Notes: generated by a model not told the origin, from the letters alone. Shown: positions 51,427 through 61,430, counted from the stretch's first letter. The stretch: 64,000 nucleotides of DNA from an uncultured Chryseobacterium sp. (GCA_913778085.1 CAJYXJ010000077.1:1-64000), one strand, 5' to 3'. Numbers and translations: made by a program.

Positions 51427-52032
51427 ATGAAAAATATCCTTCATATTATTTCAAGTCCAAGAGGAGAAATGTCCGCAAGCAGAAAGTTAGGAAGTGCCGT
51501 GGTGAAAAAAATCCTTGAAAAGCATCCGGATGCAGTTGTAAAAGAGCGTGACCTCACAAAAAAATTAGTTCCGGTATTGGAAGAAGTACACATCAACACC
51601 TTTTTTACACCACCACAAAATCACTCGCCGGAGCAACAGTCGATCAACAGGTATTCCGAAGAATTAATTTCCGAACTGAAGGAGGCCGATATTATCGTTA
51701 TCGATTCCCCAATGTATAATTTTTCGGTTCCGACCACCCTGAAAGCTTATTTTGATTTTACTTCCCGGGCAGGATATACTTTTAAATATAGTGAAGACGG
51801 ACCGAAAGGTTTACTTGATGATGATAAAAAGTTATACATCGCATTTACTTCCGGCAATATCTATTCAGAAGGGCCTTATCAGGTTTATGATTCGAATGTC
51901 CCTTACATCAAACACATCTTTGGGTTTTACGGAATTTCAGACATCAGCGTTTTCCGTGCAGAAGGATTAGCCATTCCAGGGATGATGGAAACTTCGCTGG
52001 AAAAAGCCATTGGAACGATTACCATTGATTAA
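51427..52032 (+). CDS. FMN-dependent NADH:azoreductase / flavodoxin-fold quinone reductase
   Basis: 201 residues with the flavodoxin-like fold of AcpD/AzoR: the FMN loop IISSPRGEMSASRKLGSAV, IVIDSPMYNFSVPTTLKAYFDFTSRAGYTFKY, and IAFTSGNIYSEGP. These enzymes reduce quinones and azo compounds with NAD(P)H, protecting against electrophiles. It is probably controlled by the divergent HxlR gene. Confidence 0.92.
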   Translation: MKNILHIISSPRGEMSASRKLGSAVVKKILEKHPDAVVKERDLTKKLVPVLEEVHINTFFTPPQNHSPEQQSINRYSEELISELKEADIIVIDSPMYNFSVPTTLKAYFDFTSRAGYTFKYSEDGPKGLLDDDKKLYIAFTSGNIYSEGPYQVYDSNVPYIKHIFGFYGISDISVFRAEGLAIPGMMETSLEKAIGTITID

Positions 52033-52256
52033 CCGGCTGTAAATAACGTGGCCTCAATAGAAGCCGAGTTTAGTGGGTGGAAGAAGGAAGCCGGATGCTA
52101 AAAGTTCCCTGCCTTGATACTGCAATCAAAGGCTTTGATTACCGAATGAAATCATTTGTCACCTTACCAGAGAAAAGCTTTGTTTAAATCCTTATCCAGA
52201 AACTTGATTTTTAATTTTTTAAACCATCAAATACAACCGAATTCACTTTAAATAAA

Positions 52257-52284
52257 AAAGCCTTTTCAAAACTGAAAAGGCTTT
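52257..52284. terminator. bidirectional terminator between azoreductase and dihydroorotase genes
   Basis: Arms AAAGCCTTTTCA (52257-52268) and TGAAAAGGCTTT (52273-52284) around AAAC, with A- and T-runs outside. It is 12 bases after the dihydroorotase stop. Confidence 0.85.
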
Positions 52285-52296
52285 CTTTATTATTTT

Positions 52297-53628
52297 CTAA
52301 GCTTCAAAAAGCAACCGCTCTCCGAATTTATTTTCGCTGATTCTTCCGTTGTCGTACGCCAGGTGCCCGTTAATAAAAGTATGGGTAACTTTGGAATGGA
52401 AATCCATCCCTTCCAGCGGACTCCAGCCACATTTGTAAAGGATATTTTCTTTGGCAACCGTCCAGTTTTCATTAAGATCGACCAGCACCAGATCTGCTTT
52501 ATAGCCTTCCCTAATAAAACCTCTTTTTTCAATTCTAAATAAAATAGCCGGGTTATGAGCCATTTTCTCAACGATTTTCTCCAGTGAAATCTTTCCGTTT
52601 TTATAATTTTCCAGCATCACTGTTAAAGAATGCTGCACCAAAGGTGCTCCGGACGGGCATTTGGTATAAACATTCTGTTTCTCCTCCCAGGTATGGGGTG
52701 CATGGTCGGTGGCAATCACATCGATCCGGTCGTCCAGCAGCGCTTCCCAAAGCCCATCTTTATCCTTTTGGGTCTTTACGGCAGGATTCCATTTGATCAG
52801 TCCGCCTTTTGTTTCGTAGTCATCGTTGGTAAATGTCAGGTGATGCACGCAGACTTCCGCCGTTATTTTTTTATCCTTCAAAGGAATATCGTTCCTGAAA
52901 AGTTCCATTTCCTTTGCCGTCGACAAATGGAAAACATGGAGCCTGGCACCGGTTTTCTTTGCCAGCTCAACCGCTTTTGAAGAAGATCTGTAACAGGCTT
53001 CTTCACTCCGGATCAGGTGGTGGAATTTCACGGGAATATCTTCTCCGTATTCATCGATATATTTCTGCGTATTGGCCTTGATGGTCGCTTCATCCTCACA
53101 GTGAACCGCGATCAGCATTTTTGTATTACTGAAAATATTTTCCAGCGTTTCCGGATTATCCACCAGCATATTTCCGGTAGAAGAGCCTAAAAACAGTTTA
53201 ATTCCCGGAACGTTCCTCGGATCCGTTTTCAGCACTTCTTCAAGATTGTCGTTGGTACCGCCCATCATAAAACCATAGTTGGCATAAGCTTTCTGAGCGG
53301 CAATTTCGTATTTATCGGCCAGCAATTCCTGCGTAACGGCATTCGGAACGGTATTCGGCTGATCGATGAAGCTGGTTGTTCCGCCGGCAATGGCTGCCCT
53401 CGATTCGGTTTCGATATCGCCTTTGTGGGTAAGTCCGGGTTCCCGGAAATGCACCTGATCATCAATCACACCCGGCAAAAGGTATTTCCCGCCGCCATCA
53501 ATAATCCGGTCTGCCTCTTCAGCAATCTGAGGTTCGATTCTGGAAATTAAATCATTATCAATTAAAATATCGCTTTCAACGATCTTTCCTTCGTTAACGA
53601 TCTTTACATTTTTAATTAAGGTCTTCAT
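52297..53628 (-). CDS. pyrC: dihydroorotase
   Basis: 443 residues of the amidohydrolase superfamily. Metal ligands are in DDQVHFREPG (HxR motif, about residue 58), AVHCEDEATI (His), FHLSTAKEM (His) and the catalytic Asp in DVIATDHAPHTWEEK. The fourth step of pyrimidine synthesis (carbamoyl-aspartate to dihydroorotate) is the best fit. The GGTTSFIDQPNTVPNAVT segment is of the class I dihydroorotase type. A hydantoinase-like function is less likely. Confidence 0.85.
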   Translation of the reverse strand: MKTLIKNVKIVNEGKIVESDILIDNDLISRIEPQIAEEADRIIDGGGKYLLPGVIDDQVHFREPGLTHKGDIETESRAAIAGGTTSFIDQPNTVPNAVTQELLADKYEIAAQKAYANYGFMMGGTNDNLEEVLKTDPRNVPGIKLFLGSSTGNMLVDNPETLENIFSNTKMLIAVHCEDEATIKANTQKYIDEYGEDIPVKFHHLIRSEEACYRSSSKAVELAKKTGARLHVFHLSTAKEMELFRNDIPLKDKKITAEVCVHHLTFTNDDYETKGGLIKWNPAVKTQKDKDGLWEALLDDRIDVIATDHAPHTWEEKQNVYTKCPSGAPLVQHSLTVMLENYKNGKISLEKIVEKMAHNPAILFRIEKRGFIREGYKADLVLVDLNENWTVAKENILYKCGWSPLEGMDFHSKVTHTFINGHLAYDNGRISENKFGERLLFEA

Positions 53629-53772
53629 TTTTACTTTTTTACAATTCGCTTATCCCTGTTCCGGCTCCAACTTTGTTAAAGTTCAGAACTTTGACAAAGT
53701 TTTATATTTTTCAAAATTAAGGTTTATGAATGAATTTTAACCCCGCGGATAAAAAATCAATTTCTAAATATT

Positions 53773-53780
53773 TACATTTG
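53773..53780 (+). promoter_or_regulatory. -7 box of the flippase operon
   Basis: TACATTTG, 16 bases before the TTG start at 53797, giving a very short leader. Confidence 0.45.
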
Positions 53781-53796
53781 CATAAAATTTCAGATT

Positions 53797-55215
53797 TTGA
53801 AAAAACTTCTCAACGAGACTATTATTTATGGAATCGGGGCGATTATGCCGAGGATTATTGTCGTGCTGCTGAATTATTTATTTATTAAAAATATTGACAA
53901 CAGTGCATTTGCTATTTTTACCAATCTTTATGCCCTGATCTCATTTGTTAACATTGTCCTTTCTTTTGGTTTTGAAACCGCATATTTCAGATTTTCATCC
54001 GATAAATACAATGAGCCGAAAGTTTTCAATACTTCTTTCTGGTTTTTAACAGGATTATCCTCTGTTTTTCTCATCACAGTTTTGCTGTTTAATCAGCCTA
54101 TTGCTGATATTTTCGGATATTCGGCAACGCCGGAGTATATTAAATGGTTTGCCTGGATTGCGTTTTTTGATAATCTTCTGGTTATTCCGCTGGCCTGGTT
54201 CAGATTTCATAACAGGCCTATTAAATATACAGCGATACGGGTGATTCAGGCAGTTTTTCAAAGCGCTTTTGCCATTGCATTGTTTCTTTACATTCCACAG
54301 GAATTCAGTTTAAAATTCGGGTTAAAAGAAAAAGTCGCCTACCCTTTCTACAGCAATCTGGCAGCCAGCTTTTTAGGGGTTGTTCTTGTTTTGCCTGTCC
54401 TTTTGAAAGTAAAATTTCAGTTTTCGAAAGACCTTTTTCTTCAGATGATCAAATATTCGTGGCCGATTATGATTGCAGGATTGGCTTTTATGGTTAATGA
54501 AAACTTCGATAAATTTATCCAGAAATTTATTATTGATGACGGTGATGCCGGAGCATATGGCGGATGCTATAAAATGGCCGTATTGATGACGCTTTTTGTA
54601 ACGGCATACCGGATGGGAATAGAACCGTTCTTCTTTAAACAGATGAATAATGACAGTGCTAAAAAAACCTATGCAAAAGTAACGGAATATTTTTCATTCT
54701 TCGCATCGGTGGTTGCCTTGGGAATCATTGCCAATGTATCATGGCTTAAACTCCTGTTGGTTCCGAACAGTTCTTATTGGACTGCTCTTAACATTATTCC
54801 GATTATTGTCATCGCGAATTTATTTTTCGGAATTTATTATAACCTTTCTACCTGGTATAAGGTAACAGACCGCACCAGAGTAGGAACTTATATCTCCTGG
54901 ACAGGGGCCATCATTACAATTATTTTAAATCTTACACTTCTGAGACCATATGGATTTATGGTTTCGGCCTGGGTAACCTTGGCAGCTTATTTTACCATGA
55001 TGGTACTGTCTTATTTTTTAGGTCAGAAATATTATCCTATTCCGTACAGGATGAAAAAAATCTCCTTTTTCATTATTCTCCTTACGGTTTTTAGTTATAT
55101 CATTGTACAGTTTTTCAATTACAATCTGTGGATCGGAAATCTGTTATTCATTATATACACCGGAATTCTGCTTTATTCCGAAAAAAATATGCTGCTGTCT
55201 AAAATCAGAAAGTAA
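53797..55215 (+). CDS. Wzx/MATE-like oligosaccharide flippase (polysaccharide biosynthesis protein)
   Basis: 472 residues with about 12-14 membrane helices. The N-terminal KKLLNETIIYGIGAIMPRIIVVLLNYLF is typical of flavobacterial polysaccharide flippases of the MOP superfamily, which move lipid-linked sugar units across the inner membrane. It starts with TTG, since no ATG in frame precedes the conserved KKLLNET start. The nucleotidyltransferase gene follows, fitting a role in surface glycan assembly. Confidence 0.85.
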   Translation: MKKLLNETIIYGIGAIMPRIIVVLLNYLFIKNIDNSAFAIFTNLYALISFVNIVLSFGFETAYFRFSSDKYNEPKVFNTSFWFLTGLSSVFLITVLLFNQPIADIFGYSATPEYIKWFAWIAFFDNLLVIPLAWFRFHNRPIKYTAIRVIQAVFQSAFAIALFLYIPQEFSLKFGLKEKVAYPFYSNLAASFLGVVLVLPVLLKVKFQFSKDLFLQMIKYSWPIMIAGLAFMVNENFDKFIQKFIIDDGDAGAYGGCYKMAVLMTLFVTAYRMGIEPFFFKQMNNDSAKKTYAKVTEYFSFFASVVALGIIANVSWLKLLLVPNSSYWTALNIIPIIVIANLFFGIYYNLSTWYKVTDRTRVGTYISWTGAIITIILNLTLLRPYGFMVSAWVTLAAYFTMMVLSYFLGQKYYPIPYRMKKISFFIILLTVFSYIIVQFFNYNLWIGNLLFIIYTGILLYSEKNMLLSKIRK

Positions 55216-55362
55216 AGACGGAAGTGCTTCTGCTGCTCGCCGGTCTGTTTTAATTGAACAAATATTTAAAACATCCGGCAATAAATCCGCACCCAGCGCT
55301 TTTATTGCTATCTTTATCAAAAATTAAACGTACTAACAAAAAAAACATACTTATATCATTCT

Positions 55363-56379
55363 ATGAAAATTATTGTTCCTATGGCTGGACGTGGATCAAG
55401 ATTACGTCCGCACACACTCACTGTTCCGAAACCGCTTATTCCGATTGCGGGGAAACCTATCGTACAGCGGTTGGTAGAAGATATTGCTAAAGTTGCAGGG
55501 GAAGAAATTGAAGAAGTAGCCTTTATCATTGGGGATTTCGGTCAGGAAATTGAGAGATCGCTTATTCAGATCGCTGAAAAACTGGGGGCAAAAGGAAGTA
55601 TATATTACCAAAACGATCCTTTGGGAACGGCGCATGCCATTAAATGTGCAGAACAGTCGATGACCGGAGACGTAGTTATTGCTTTTGCAGATACGCTTTT
55701 CCGGGCAGATTTTGTATTGGATAAAAACTCAGACGGAGTGATCTGGGTAAAAAGTGTGGAAGATCCTTCTGCATTTGGGGTAGTAAAACTGGATAACTAC
55801 GGTTTCATTACCGATTTTGTGGAAAAACCGGAGACTTTCGTTTCGGACCTTGCCATTATCGGGATCTATTATTTCAACAGCGCTGAAAAACTGATGGATG
55901 AAATCAACTACATTATGGATAACAACATCAAAAACGGTGGCGAATATCAGTTGACAACAGCATTGGAAAATCTTAGGGCAAAGGGAGCAAAATTCACTTT
56001 AGGAAAAGTAAACGACTGGATGGACTGTGGAAACAAGAATGCTACCGTAGAAACCAACAGCAAGATCCTGGAATACGAAAGAGAAGCGATGAGCATCCAC
56101 CCTGCTTCCGCACAGATCGAGAATTCTCTCATCATTCCGCCTTGTTTTATCGGTGAAAATGTAAAGATTTCCAATTCAAAAGTAGGCCCGGGTGTTTCTT
56201 TGGGCAACAATACGATCGTTGTCAATTCCAATATTGAGAATTCATTGATCCAGGAAAATACTAGGATCAACCACGGAAACCTTTCCAATTCAATGATCGG
56301 GAATTCCGCGCAGTATTTTGGGGTAGCGAGAGAGATTTCTCTGGGCGATTATTCTGTTCTTGATTTTTTGTCTAAATAA
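55363..56379 (+). CDS. sugar-phosphate nucleotidyltransferase
   Basis: 338 residues: the nucleotidyltransferase motif MAGRGSRLRPHTLTVPKPLIPIAGKPI at the start (GxGxRLxP...PK), a product-binding GTAHAIKCAEQ, and FADTLF (metal Asp). The C-terminal third (about 245-330) is a left-handed beta helix (IENSLIIPPCFIGENVKISNSKVGPGVSLGNNTIV), as in glucose-1-phosphate nucleotidyltransferases. It makes an NDP-sugar, and the substrate sugar cannot be fixed from sequence alone. Confidence 0.88.
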   Translation: MKIIVPMAGRGSRLRPHTLTVPKPLIPIAGKPIVQRLVEDIAKVAGEEIEEVAFIIGDFGQEIERSLIQIAEKLGAKGSIYYQNDPLGTAHAIKCAEQSMTGDVVIAFADTLFRADFVLDKNSDGVIWVKSVEDPSAFGVVKLDNYGFITDFVEKPETFVSDLAIIGIYYFNSAEKLMDEINYIMDNNIKNGGEYQLTTALENLRAKGAKFTLGKVNDWMDCGNKNATVETNSKILEYEREAMSIHPASAQIENSLIIPPCFIGENVKISNSKVGPGVSLGNNTIVVNSNIENSLIQENTRINHGNLSNSMIGNSAQYFGVAREISLGDYSVLDFLSK

Positions 56380-56485
56380 CTCTTTCAGATCAGAAATATT
56401 TGACTCAAATAAATTATATTCAGGCCACACAAAATGTTTTGTGTGGTTTGGCGTTAATATTGCAACAATTTATCAAATTTCCTTC

Positions 56486-57331
56486 ATGAAAAAGTGGATT
56501 CCGTTACTTATCCTCACCCTGCTGATTTATAGCTGTAAAGCCCGGAAAACGGCCGTACGGACGGATCAGAATTCAGACAGCACAGCAGTAGCTACTGCTG
56601 ATCCCAATGAGATCTCCACGGACGGAAAAAATGTGGCGGACCGACTTGATTTTTATCAGAAAATCTATCTTCATCCCCAGTTTGACCATTTAAAAATCAC
56701 CAGCAAAATCACAGCGGATAATATTAAGGTTAGTCCTTTGGATGCCGTCATTTATATTGAAACCGATAAAAAAATATGGTCAAGAATAGACTTCCTGTTT
56801 TTTAATGCAGCACGGGCGCTTATTACACCGGAAGGCATTAAAGCCATGGACAAATACAACAAAAATTATATCGATTCGGATTTTGACTACCTAAACAATC
56901 TTCTTAACGTTAATTTTATTGATTACAAAAACCTGGAGAAACTGCTTCTGGGAAGGACATTTTTTACCATCAGTAACAGAAATGCAAGGATCGTAAAAAA
57001 CAACGAAGGTTATCTGGTGGAATCAATTTCCAATATTAAAATTGAAACAAAAGAAGGTGAACGCGAATATAAAATCATGATGCAGTATTCCGATGATTTT
57101 GACCTGATGACCTTAAATCTGCGGGATGTAAATTCCAACGATTCCATGCAGATCGACTATAGCAACTGGGAATTGCAATCCAATAATGTAAAGCTTCCGA
57201 AAAATGTTAAAATAATTATAAAAGGAAGTAAAAACAGCCAGATTTTAATAGAAAATACGAAATTTGATTTTTCGAGGATGGATACACCTTATACTGTACC
57301 ATCCAGTTATAAGAAAATTGAGATTCAATGA
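56486..57331 (+). CDS. DUF4292 lipoprotein
   Basis: 281 residues from ATG 56486, giving the lipoprotein signal MKKWIPLLILTLLIYSC (Cys17); the longer reading has no such signal. The mature part, LDFYQKIYLHPQFDHLKITSKI ... IYIETDKKIWSRIDFLFFNAARALITPEGI, fits DUF4292 proteins, which resemble the LolA/LolB fold, so a role in lipoprotein or lipid handling at the envelope is possible. Its last 4 bases overlap the EnvC gene. Confidence 0.85.
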   Translation: MKKWIPLLILTLLIYSCKARKTAVRTDQNSDSTAVATADPNEISTDGKNVADRLDFYQKIYLHPQFDHLKITSKITADNIKVSPLDAVIYIETDKKIWSRIDFLFFNAARALITPEGIKAMDKYNKNYIDSDFDYLNNLLNVNFIDYKNLEKLLLGRTFFTISNRNARIVKNNEGYLVESISNIKIETKEGEREYKIMMQYSDDFDLMTLNLRDVNSNDSMQIDYSNWELQSNNVKLPKNVKIIIKGSKNSQILIENTKFDFSRMDTPYTVPSSYKKIEIQ

Positions 57332-58893
57332 TTAAAAAATTTAGCTTTTTAATTGGTATTTTACTGTTTGGATTCCACCATGGGCAGAATCAGAAAAAAG
57401 AACAGTTGCAGAAGCAAAATGCTGAACTTAAAAAACAAATTGCACAAATAAACACCGATCTGGCAAAGACGAGAACGGAATCAAAATTATCCGTAGCTTA
57501 TCTTGAAAATGTCAATAAAAAACTGGCCTTGAGGGAAAAAGTTTTCAACAATACCCAGAAGGAGAAAAGATTCATTGAAGACGATATTTATCTTCGTCAG
57601 CTAGAAATAAACCGCCAGAACCGTGAGCTTAAAGTATTGCGTGACAATTATGCTAAAGTACTTGTTAATGCTTACAAAAACAAAGGCGTACAGAATAAGG
57701 TAACTTTTATTCTTTCCGCCAAAAATATGGGTGAAGCAATAAGAAGGGTTCAATATTTGAAGCAATATTCAGATTACCAGGATAAAAAAGCGGCAGAAAT
57801 TACGAATGCTGCCAATAAAATAAAAAAAACCATCGCCCAGAAGCAGAATTCGGTGAAGGAGAAAACCAATCTTCTGGTGAATCAGCAGAAAGACTTAACA
57901 ACTATTAATGCGGAAAGAGCCCAGAAAGAACAGCTGGTATCCGAATTCAAGAAAAACGAGTCCAAACTGACGGCCGAACTGAGACAGAAACAGACCCAAT
58001 CCAAAGCATTGGAAGGGCAGATCAGAAGCATTATTGCCGAAGAAATAAGAATAGCCAAAGCAGAAGAAGAAGCAAGGAAAAAGGCCGAGGCAGAAAAAAT
58101 CCGGCTGGCAAAAATTGCTGCAGAAAGAGAAAAGGCAAGAATCGAGGCAGAAGCCAAAGCCCGTGCGGAAGCTCTGGAAAAAGAAAGACTGGCAGCAGAA
58201 GTAGAAGCCAGGAAAGCCAGAGAACTGGCAGACAAGCGTGCAGAAGAAGAAAGGAAACGTAGTGAAGAGGCAGCCCGCTCTGAAGCTACAGCAAGAGATG
58301 AAGCCCGGAAAGTAGCTGCGAAAAAAGCGTCCGATGAAGCCTCAGCAAAGGCCAAAGAAGCCTCGGATAAGCTGATAGCAGCAAGAGCAGCCGAAGCAGC
58401 ATTGGCAAGGAAAAAAGAAGATGATAAGAAAGCGGCTGAAAGCAAGGCCATGACGAACTATGGAGTAACAACCGTTGCAGGAAGTAATTTTGCCGATAAC
58501 AAGGGAAGACTGGGATATCCTGCAGATAAAATCGGACAAATCACCCACCGTTTCGGAAGACATCCTCACCCTGTATTTAAAAATATTGATGAGGAGAACA
58601 ACGGAATTAAAATTTCCGTACCGGCAGGAACGCGGGCGAAATCCGTATTCCCGGGAACGGTATCATCTGTTCTTGCGAACAGTGACGGAACCAAAACCGT
58701 AATGTTGAGACATGGTAGCTACTTTACCATCTATTCCAATCTGGGAAGCGTAAGTGTTTCCAAAGGACAACAGGTTTCTGCAGGAACACCGGTTGGCGTA
58801 ATAGGACAGGATTTTGACGGCACCTACACCCTTGATTTCCAAGTATGGAACGGAAGTACACCGGTGGATCCATTAGGTTGGGTTTCTTATTAA
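57328..58893 (+). CDS. EnvC-like murein hydrolase activator (degenerate M23/LytM domain)
   Basis: 521 residues: signal peptide, long coiled coil (about 20-250), an Ala/Lys/Glu/Arg-rich region (about 240-385), then a LytM domain (about 395-521). The domain lacks the zinc ligands of active M23 peptidases: GIKISVPAG replaces the HxGxD-type site and TLDFQVW replaces HxH. This is as in EnvC activators of amidases, which help split daughter cells. It is coupled to the DUF4292 lipoprotein and followed by tatA. Confidence 0.88.
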   Translation: MIKKFSFLIGILLFGFHHGQNQKKEQLQKQNAELKKQIAQINTDLAKTRTESKLSVAYLENVNKKLALREKVFNNTQKEKRFIEDDIYLRQLEINRQNRELKVLRDNYAKVLVNAYKNKGVQNKVTFILSAKNMGEAIRRVQYLKQYSDYQDKKAAEITNAANKIKKTIAQKQNSVKEKTNLLVNQQKDLTTINAERAQKEQLVSEFKKNESKLTAELRQKQTQSKALEGQIRSIIAEEIRIAKAEEEARKKAEAEKIRLAKIAAEREKARIEAEAKARAEALEKERLAAEVEARKARELADKRAEEERKRSEEAARSEATARDEARKVAAKKASDEASAKAKEASDKLIAARAAEAALARKKEDDKKAAESKAMTNYGVTTVAGSNFADNKGRLGYPADKIGQITHRFGRHPHPVFKNIDEENNGIKISVPAGTRAKSVFPGTVSSVLANSDGTKTVMLRHGSYFTIYSNLGSVSVSKGQQVSAGTPVGVIGQDFDGTYTLDFQVWNGSTPVDPLGWVSY

Positions 58894-58924
58894 AAAAAGA
58901 CTAACTTTGTAAAAATTTATAGAA

Positions 58925-59131
58925 ATGAATACATTAGCAATATTGTCATTATCTTGGCAACACATCCTGATCGTAGCGATCCTGCTTCTTTTGCTTTTCG
59001 GAGGTAAAAAAATCCCTGAACTGATGAGAGGAGTTGGATCCGGTATAAAAGAATTTAAAGACGCTGTAAAAGAAGAGGACAAACCTGGTTCTGAAAACAA
59101 AACCACTAACAATCCCCCTTCCGGAAACTAA
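58925..59131 (+). CDS. tatA: twin-arginine translocase subunit TatA/E
   Basis: 68 residues: an N-terminal membrane helix (WQHILIVAILLLLLFGGKKIPELMRGVGSGIKEFKDAV) with the FGxKxxP hinge and amphipathic helix, then an acidic tail. TatA multimerises to form the channel for folded proteins. TatC is not in the window. Confidence 0.95.
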   Translation: MNTLAILSLSWQHILIVAILLLLLFGGKKIPELMRGVGSGIKEFKDAVKEEDKPGSENKTTNNPPSGN

Positions 59132-59148
59132 AAAAGTCTTTTTACCCG

Positions 59149-59763
59149 ATGAATTTTACCGAGACTGCATGGAATGTCTTCAATAAATCTATTGAAGATT
59201 ATCATGTTTATGATGATGTTAATACCCAGATTAACAACCCGTTCGAAAAAAATACTTTGGAACGGATTTTGTATGCAAAGAACTGGATTGATACCGTTCA
59301 ATGGCATTTGGAAGATATAATAAGAGATGAAAATATTGATCCGGCTGAAGCACTTTATCTGAAAAGAACAATAGATGCATCCAACCAGAAAAGGACAGAT
59401 CTGGTGGAATTTATAGACAGCTGGTTTCTTAAAAAATACGAAAATATAACTCCTAAACCTGACGCAAAGATCAATACGGAAACTGTCGCATGGGCAGTAG
59501 ACCGGTTGTCTATTCTCGCACTAAAGGTTTATCATATGTCGTTAGAAGCCAACAGGGAATCTGCTTCCGAGGAACACAGGGCCAATTGTCAGGCTAAGCT
59601 GGATGTTCTTCTTATCCAGCATGAAGATCTTTCGACTTCTATTAATCAGTTGCTTGCTGATATTGAGAACGGTGACGTTAAGATGAAGGTGTACAAACAG
59701 ATGAAAATGTACAACGATGAAAGTCTTAATCCAATCCTTTATCAAAAGGGGCAGCAAAAATGA
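59149..59763 (+). CDS. DUF4254 domain protein
   Basis: 204 residues, cytoplasmic and helical: VDRLSILALKVYHMSLEANRES and HEDLSTSINQLLADIENGD are DUF4254 hallmarks. It is common in Bacteroidota next to glycan or envelope genes; no known activity. It lies 17 bases after tatA and overlaps the following lipoprotein gene by 4 bases. Confidence 0.85.
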   Translation: MNFTETAWNVFNKSIEDYHVYDDVNTQINNPFEKNTLERILYAKNWIDTVQWHLEDIIRDENIDPAEALYLKRTIDASNQKRTDLVEFIDSWFLKKYENITPKPDAKINTETVAWAVDRLSILALKVYHMSLEANRESASEEHRANCQAKLDVLLIQHEDLSTSINQLLADIENGDVKMKVYKQMKMYNDESLNPILYQKGQQK

Positions 59764-60218
59764 GACGAATAATTTTTTTTGGAGTACTGATCATCATTAC
59801 ATCTTCCTGTACAACGGAAAAGCCTAACTTTTCTCCGCTGTCTAACAGTTTTTACAGCGATACAAAAGGTTCTGATTCGGATAAAGGCACGCAAAGCAAT
59901 ATTGAAATGAATGTGAAAGAAAATATAAATGCTTCTGAAATTTCAAATATTACCGCAACCTTTCCACAATTCAAGAATACGGCTTTAAATACTGAAATTA
60001 CAACTTTGAAATACAGCCTGCAAAACTATCTGTATGCCATTGATGCCAATAATGTCTCCGGAAAAAACAAAGCTTTAAAAGACTTCGAAAAATCATACAA
60101 AAAAATCCAGAAATTAAGACAGAATCTCAACAGCGATGATAATGAAGTTCTCAACAGGTATCTGGTACGGCTGAAAAGCAATGTTTCGGCCATTGAAGAC
60201 TCGATAAAAAGAAATTAA
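59760..60218 (+). CDS. small lipoprotein
   Basis: 152 residues: lipoprotein signal MRRIIFFGVLIIITSSC (Cys17), then a Ser/Asp-rich linker and a helical C-terminus (LQNYLYAIDANN...DFEKSYKKIQKLRQNL). No named family. Placed between the DUF4254 gene and ribA in one operon. Confidence 0.6.
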   Translation: MRRIIFFGVLIIITSSCTTEKPNFSPLSNSFYSDTKGSDSDKGTQSNIEMNVKENINASEISNITATFPQFKNTALNTEITTLKYSLQNYLYAIDANNVSGKNKALKDFEKSYKKIQKLRQNLNSDDNEVLNRYLVRLKSNVSAIEDSIKRN

Positions 60219-60233
60219 AACCAAAGGAAATCA

Positions 60234-60830
60234 ATGATTAAAATTCAGGCAGAATCCAATGTTCCTACGGAATACGGAACTTTCCGAATGATCGCCCTTT
60301 CCGAAAACGAAAATGACTGGATGCCGCACATGGCCATCATCGCAGAGCATACGGATTTTTCAAAGCCTGTGAACGTACGTTTTCATTCCGAATGTATTAC
60401 CGGAGAAGTTTTCCATTCAAAAAAATGCGAATGCGGGCAGCAGCTGGATGCAGCCATGAAATACATCCATGAAAATGGGGGCATTATCATCTATCTGCGA
60501 CAGGAAGGGAGGAATATAGGAATCATCAATAAATTAAAAGCCTACTCTTTACAGGAACAGGGCTTTGATACGGTAGAAGCGAATTTAAAACTCGGCCTTC
60601 CCGCAGACGACAGAAACTTCGGGGTTGCTATTGAGATTTTAAATCTTCTCGGAGTAAAAGACATCAACCTGCTTACCAACAATCCCGAAAAAGTAAAATA
60701 TGTACAGGAAAGCAACATCCGCCTGAATGCAAGGCTTCCCCTACAGATTCCGGGCAATGAGATCAGCAGAGGATATCTTAAAACAAAAAAAGATTATTTC
60801 GGCCATCTTCTCGATGATAATGAAATTTAA
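60234..60830 (+). CDS. ribA: GTP cyclohydrolase II
   Basis: 198 residues with the three zinc cysteines Cys54, Cys65, Cys67 (CITGEVFHSKKCECG), the active-site region YLRQEGRNIG, and NNPEKV near 145. RibA opens GTP to start riboflavin synthesis. It is monofunctional here, with no DHBP-synthase fusion. It is the last gene before a strong terminator. Confidence 0.96.
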   Translation: MIKIQAESNVPTEYGTFRMIALSENENDWMPHMAIIAEHTDFSKPVNVRFHSECITGEVFHSKKCECGQQLDAAMKYIHENGGIIIYLRQEGRNIGIINKLKAYSLQEQGFDTVEANLKLGLPADDRNFGVAIEILNLLGVKDINLLTNNPEKVKYVQESNIRLNARLPLQIPGNEISRGYLKTKKDYFGHLLDDNEI

Positions 60831-60847
60831 CCGAATGTAAATAAAAT

Positions 60848-60878
60848 AAAAGCTCCGGAAATAATTCCGGAGCTTTTT
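60848..60878. terminator. bidirectional terminator between ribA and the lipoprotein
   Basis: Perfect 13-base arms (AAAAGCTCCGGAA, and its complement TTCCGGAGCTTTT) around ATAA, followed by T6 on one side and preceded by A-rich DNA on the other. Confidence 0.9.
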
Positions 60879-60911
60879 TGTAATTATAAAAACTGAAAAG
60901 ATATATTTTGA

Positions 60912-61430
60912 TTATTTGGTAACCGTGGTATTGATTACATTAGAATCATTAATATGATAATATTTAATTACACTGTTGTAATCTTCGTAATTAACCCCTG
61001 AATTTTTTGCTCCGCTTGCAGGAACCAGAACAATTCTGAATCTTTGATTATTAAGATACTGATTTACTTCTGTTGAATTTAGGCCGGTAGATAAATTGAA
61101 GTTCTCATCATCAATTCTAATCTGTACTTTTTGGCTATCAAAAACAAAATTGTACTGAAACTCCCTGCCGGTTGGCATTCCTGTAGCGTCAGGAAGATAT
61201 TCCATCTTCGGAATCAGCTGCCATGCCGAACCTAAGTTTCTGTAAACTAAAACAACGTCGGTACCTTGTATATTAATTCCTTGAGTAAAAGCATAACTGT
61301 TACCGCTATTAAATGATCCGGTAACATCCCTTACCTGCGAATAAGTATCATTGTCTGTGTTATTATTATCACAACTGAATATAAAAAGGCTTACAAAAGC
61401 CAACAATAAAATCGGAAGAATTTTTTTCAT
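60912..61430 (-). CDS. lipoprotein, function unknown
   Basis: 172 residues with lipoprotein signal MKKILPILLLAFVSLFIFSC (Cys20) and a low-complexity Asn/Asp segment. The mature part is beta-rich (VLVYRNLGSAWQLIPKMEYLPDATG; QNF-type strands). I know similar hypothetical proteins in flavobacteria but no function. Alone and convergent to ribA. Confidence 0.6.
   Translation of the reverse strand: MKKILPILLLAFVSLFIFSCDNNNTDNDTYSQVRDVTGSFNSGNSYAFTQGINIQGTDVVLVYRNLGSAWQLIPKMEYLPDATGMPTGREFQYNFVFDSQKVQIRIDDENFNLSTGLNSTEVNQYLNNQRFRIVLVPASGAKNSGVNYEDYNSVIKYYHINDSNVINTTVTK

Noticed and set aside
57882-58451. 189-residue Ala/Ser/Leu-rich frame antisense to the EnvC coiled coil
   Set aside because: It is the mirror of the Lys/Glu/Ala-rich coiled-coil coding region and has no start context or family pattern.
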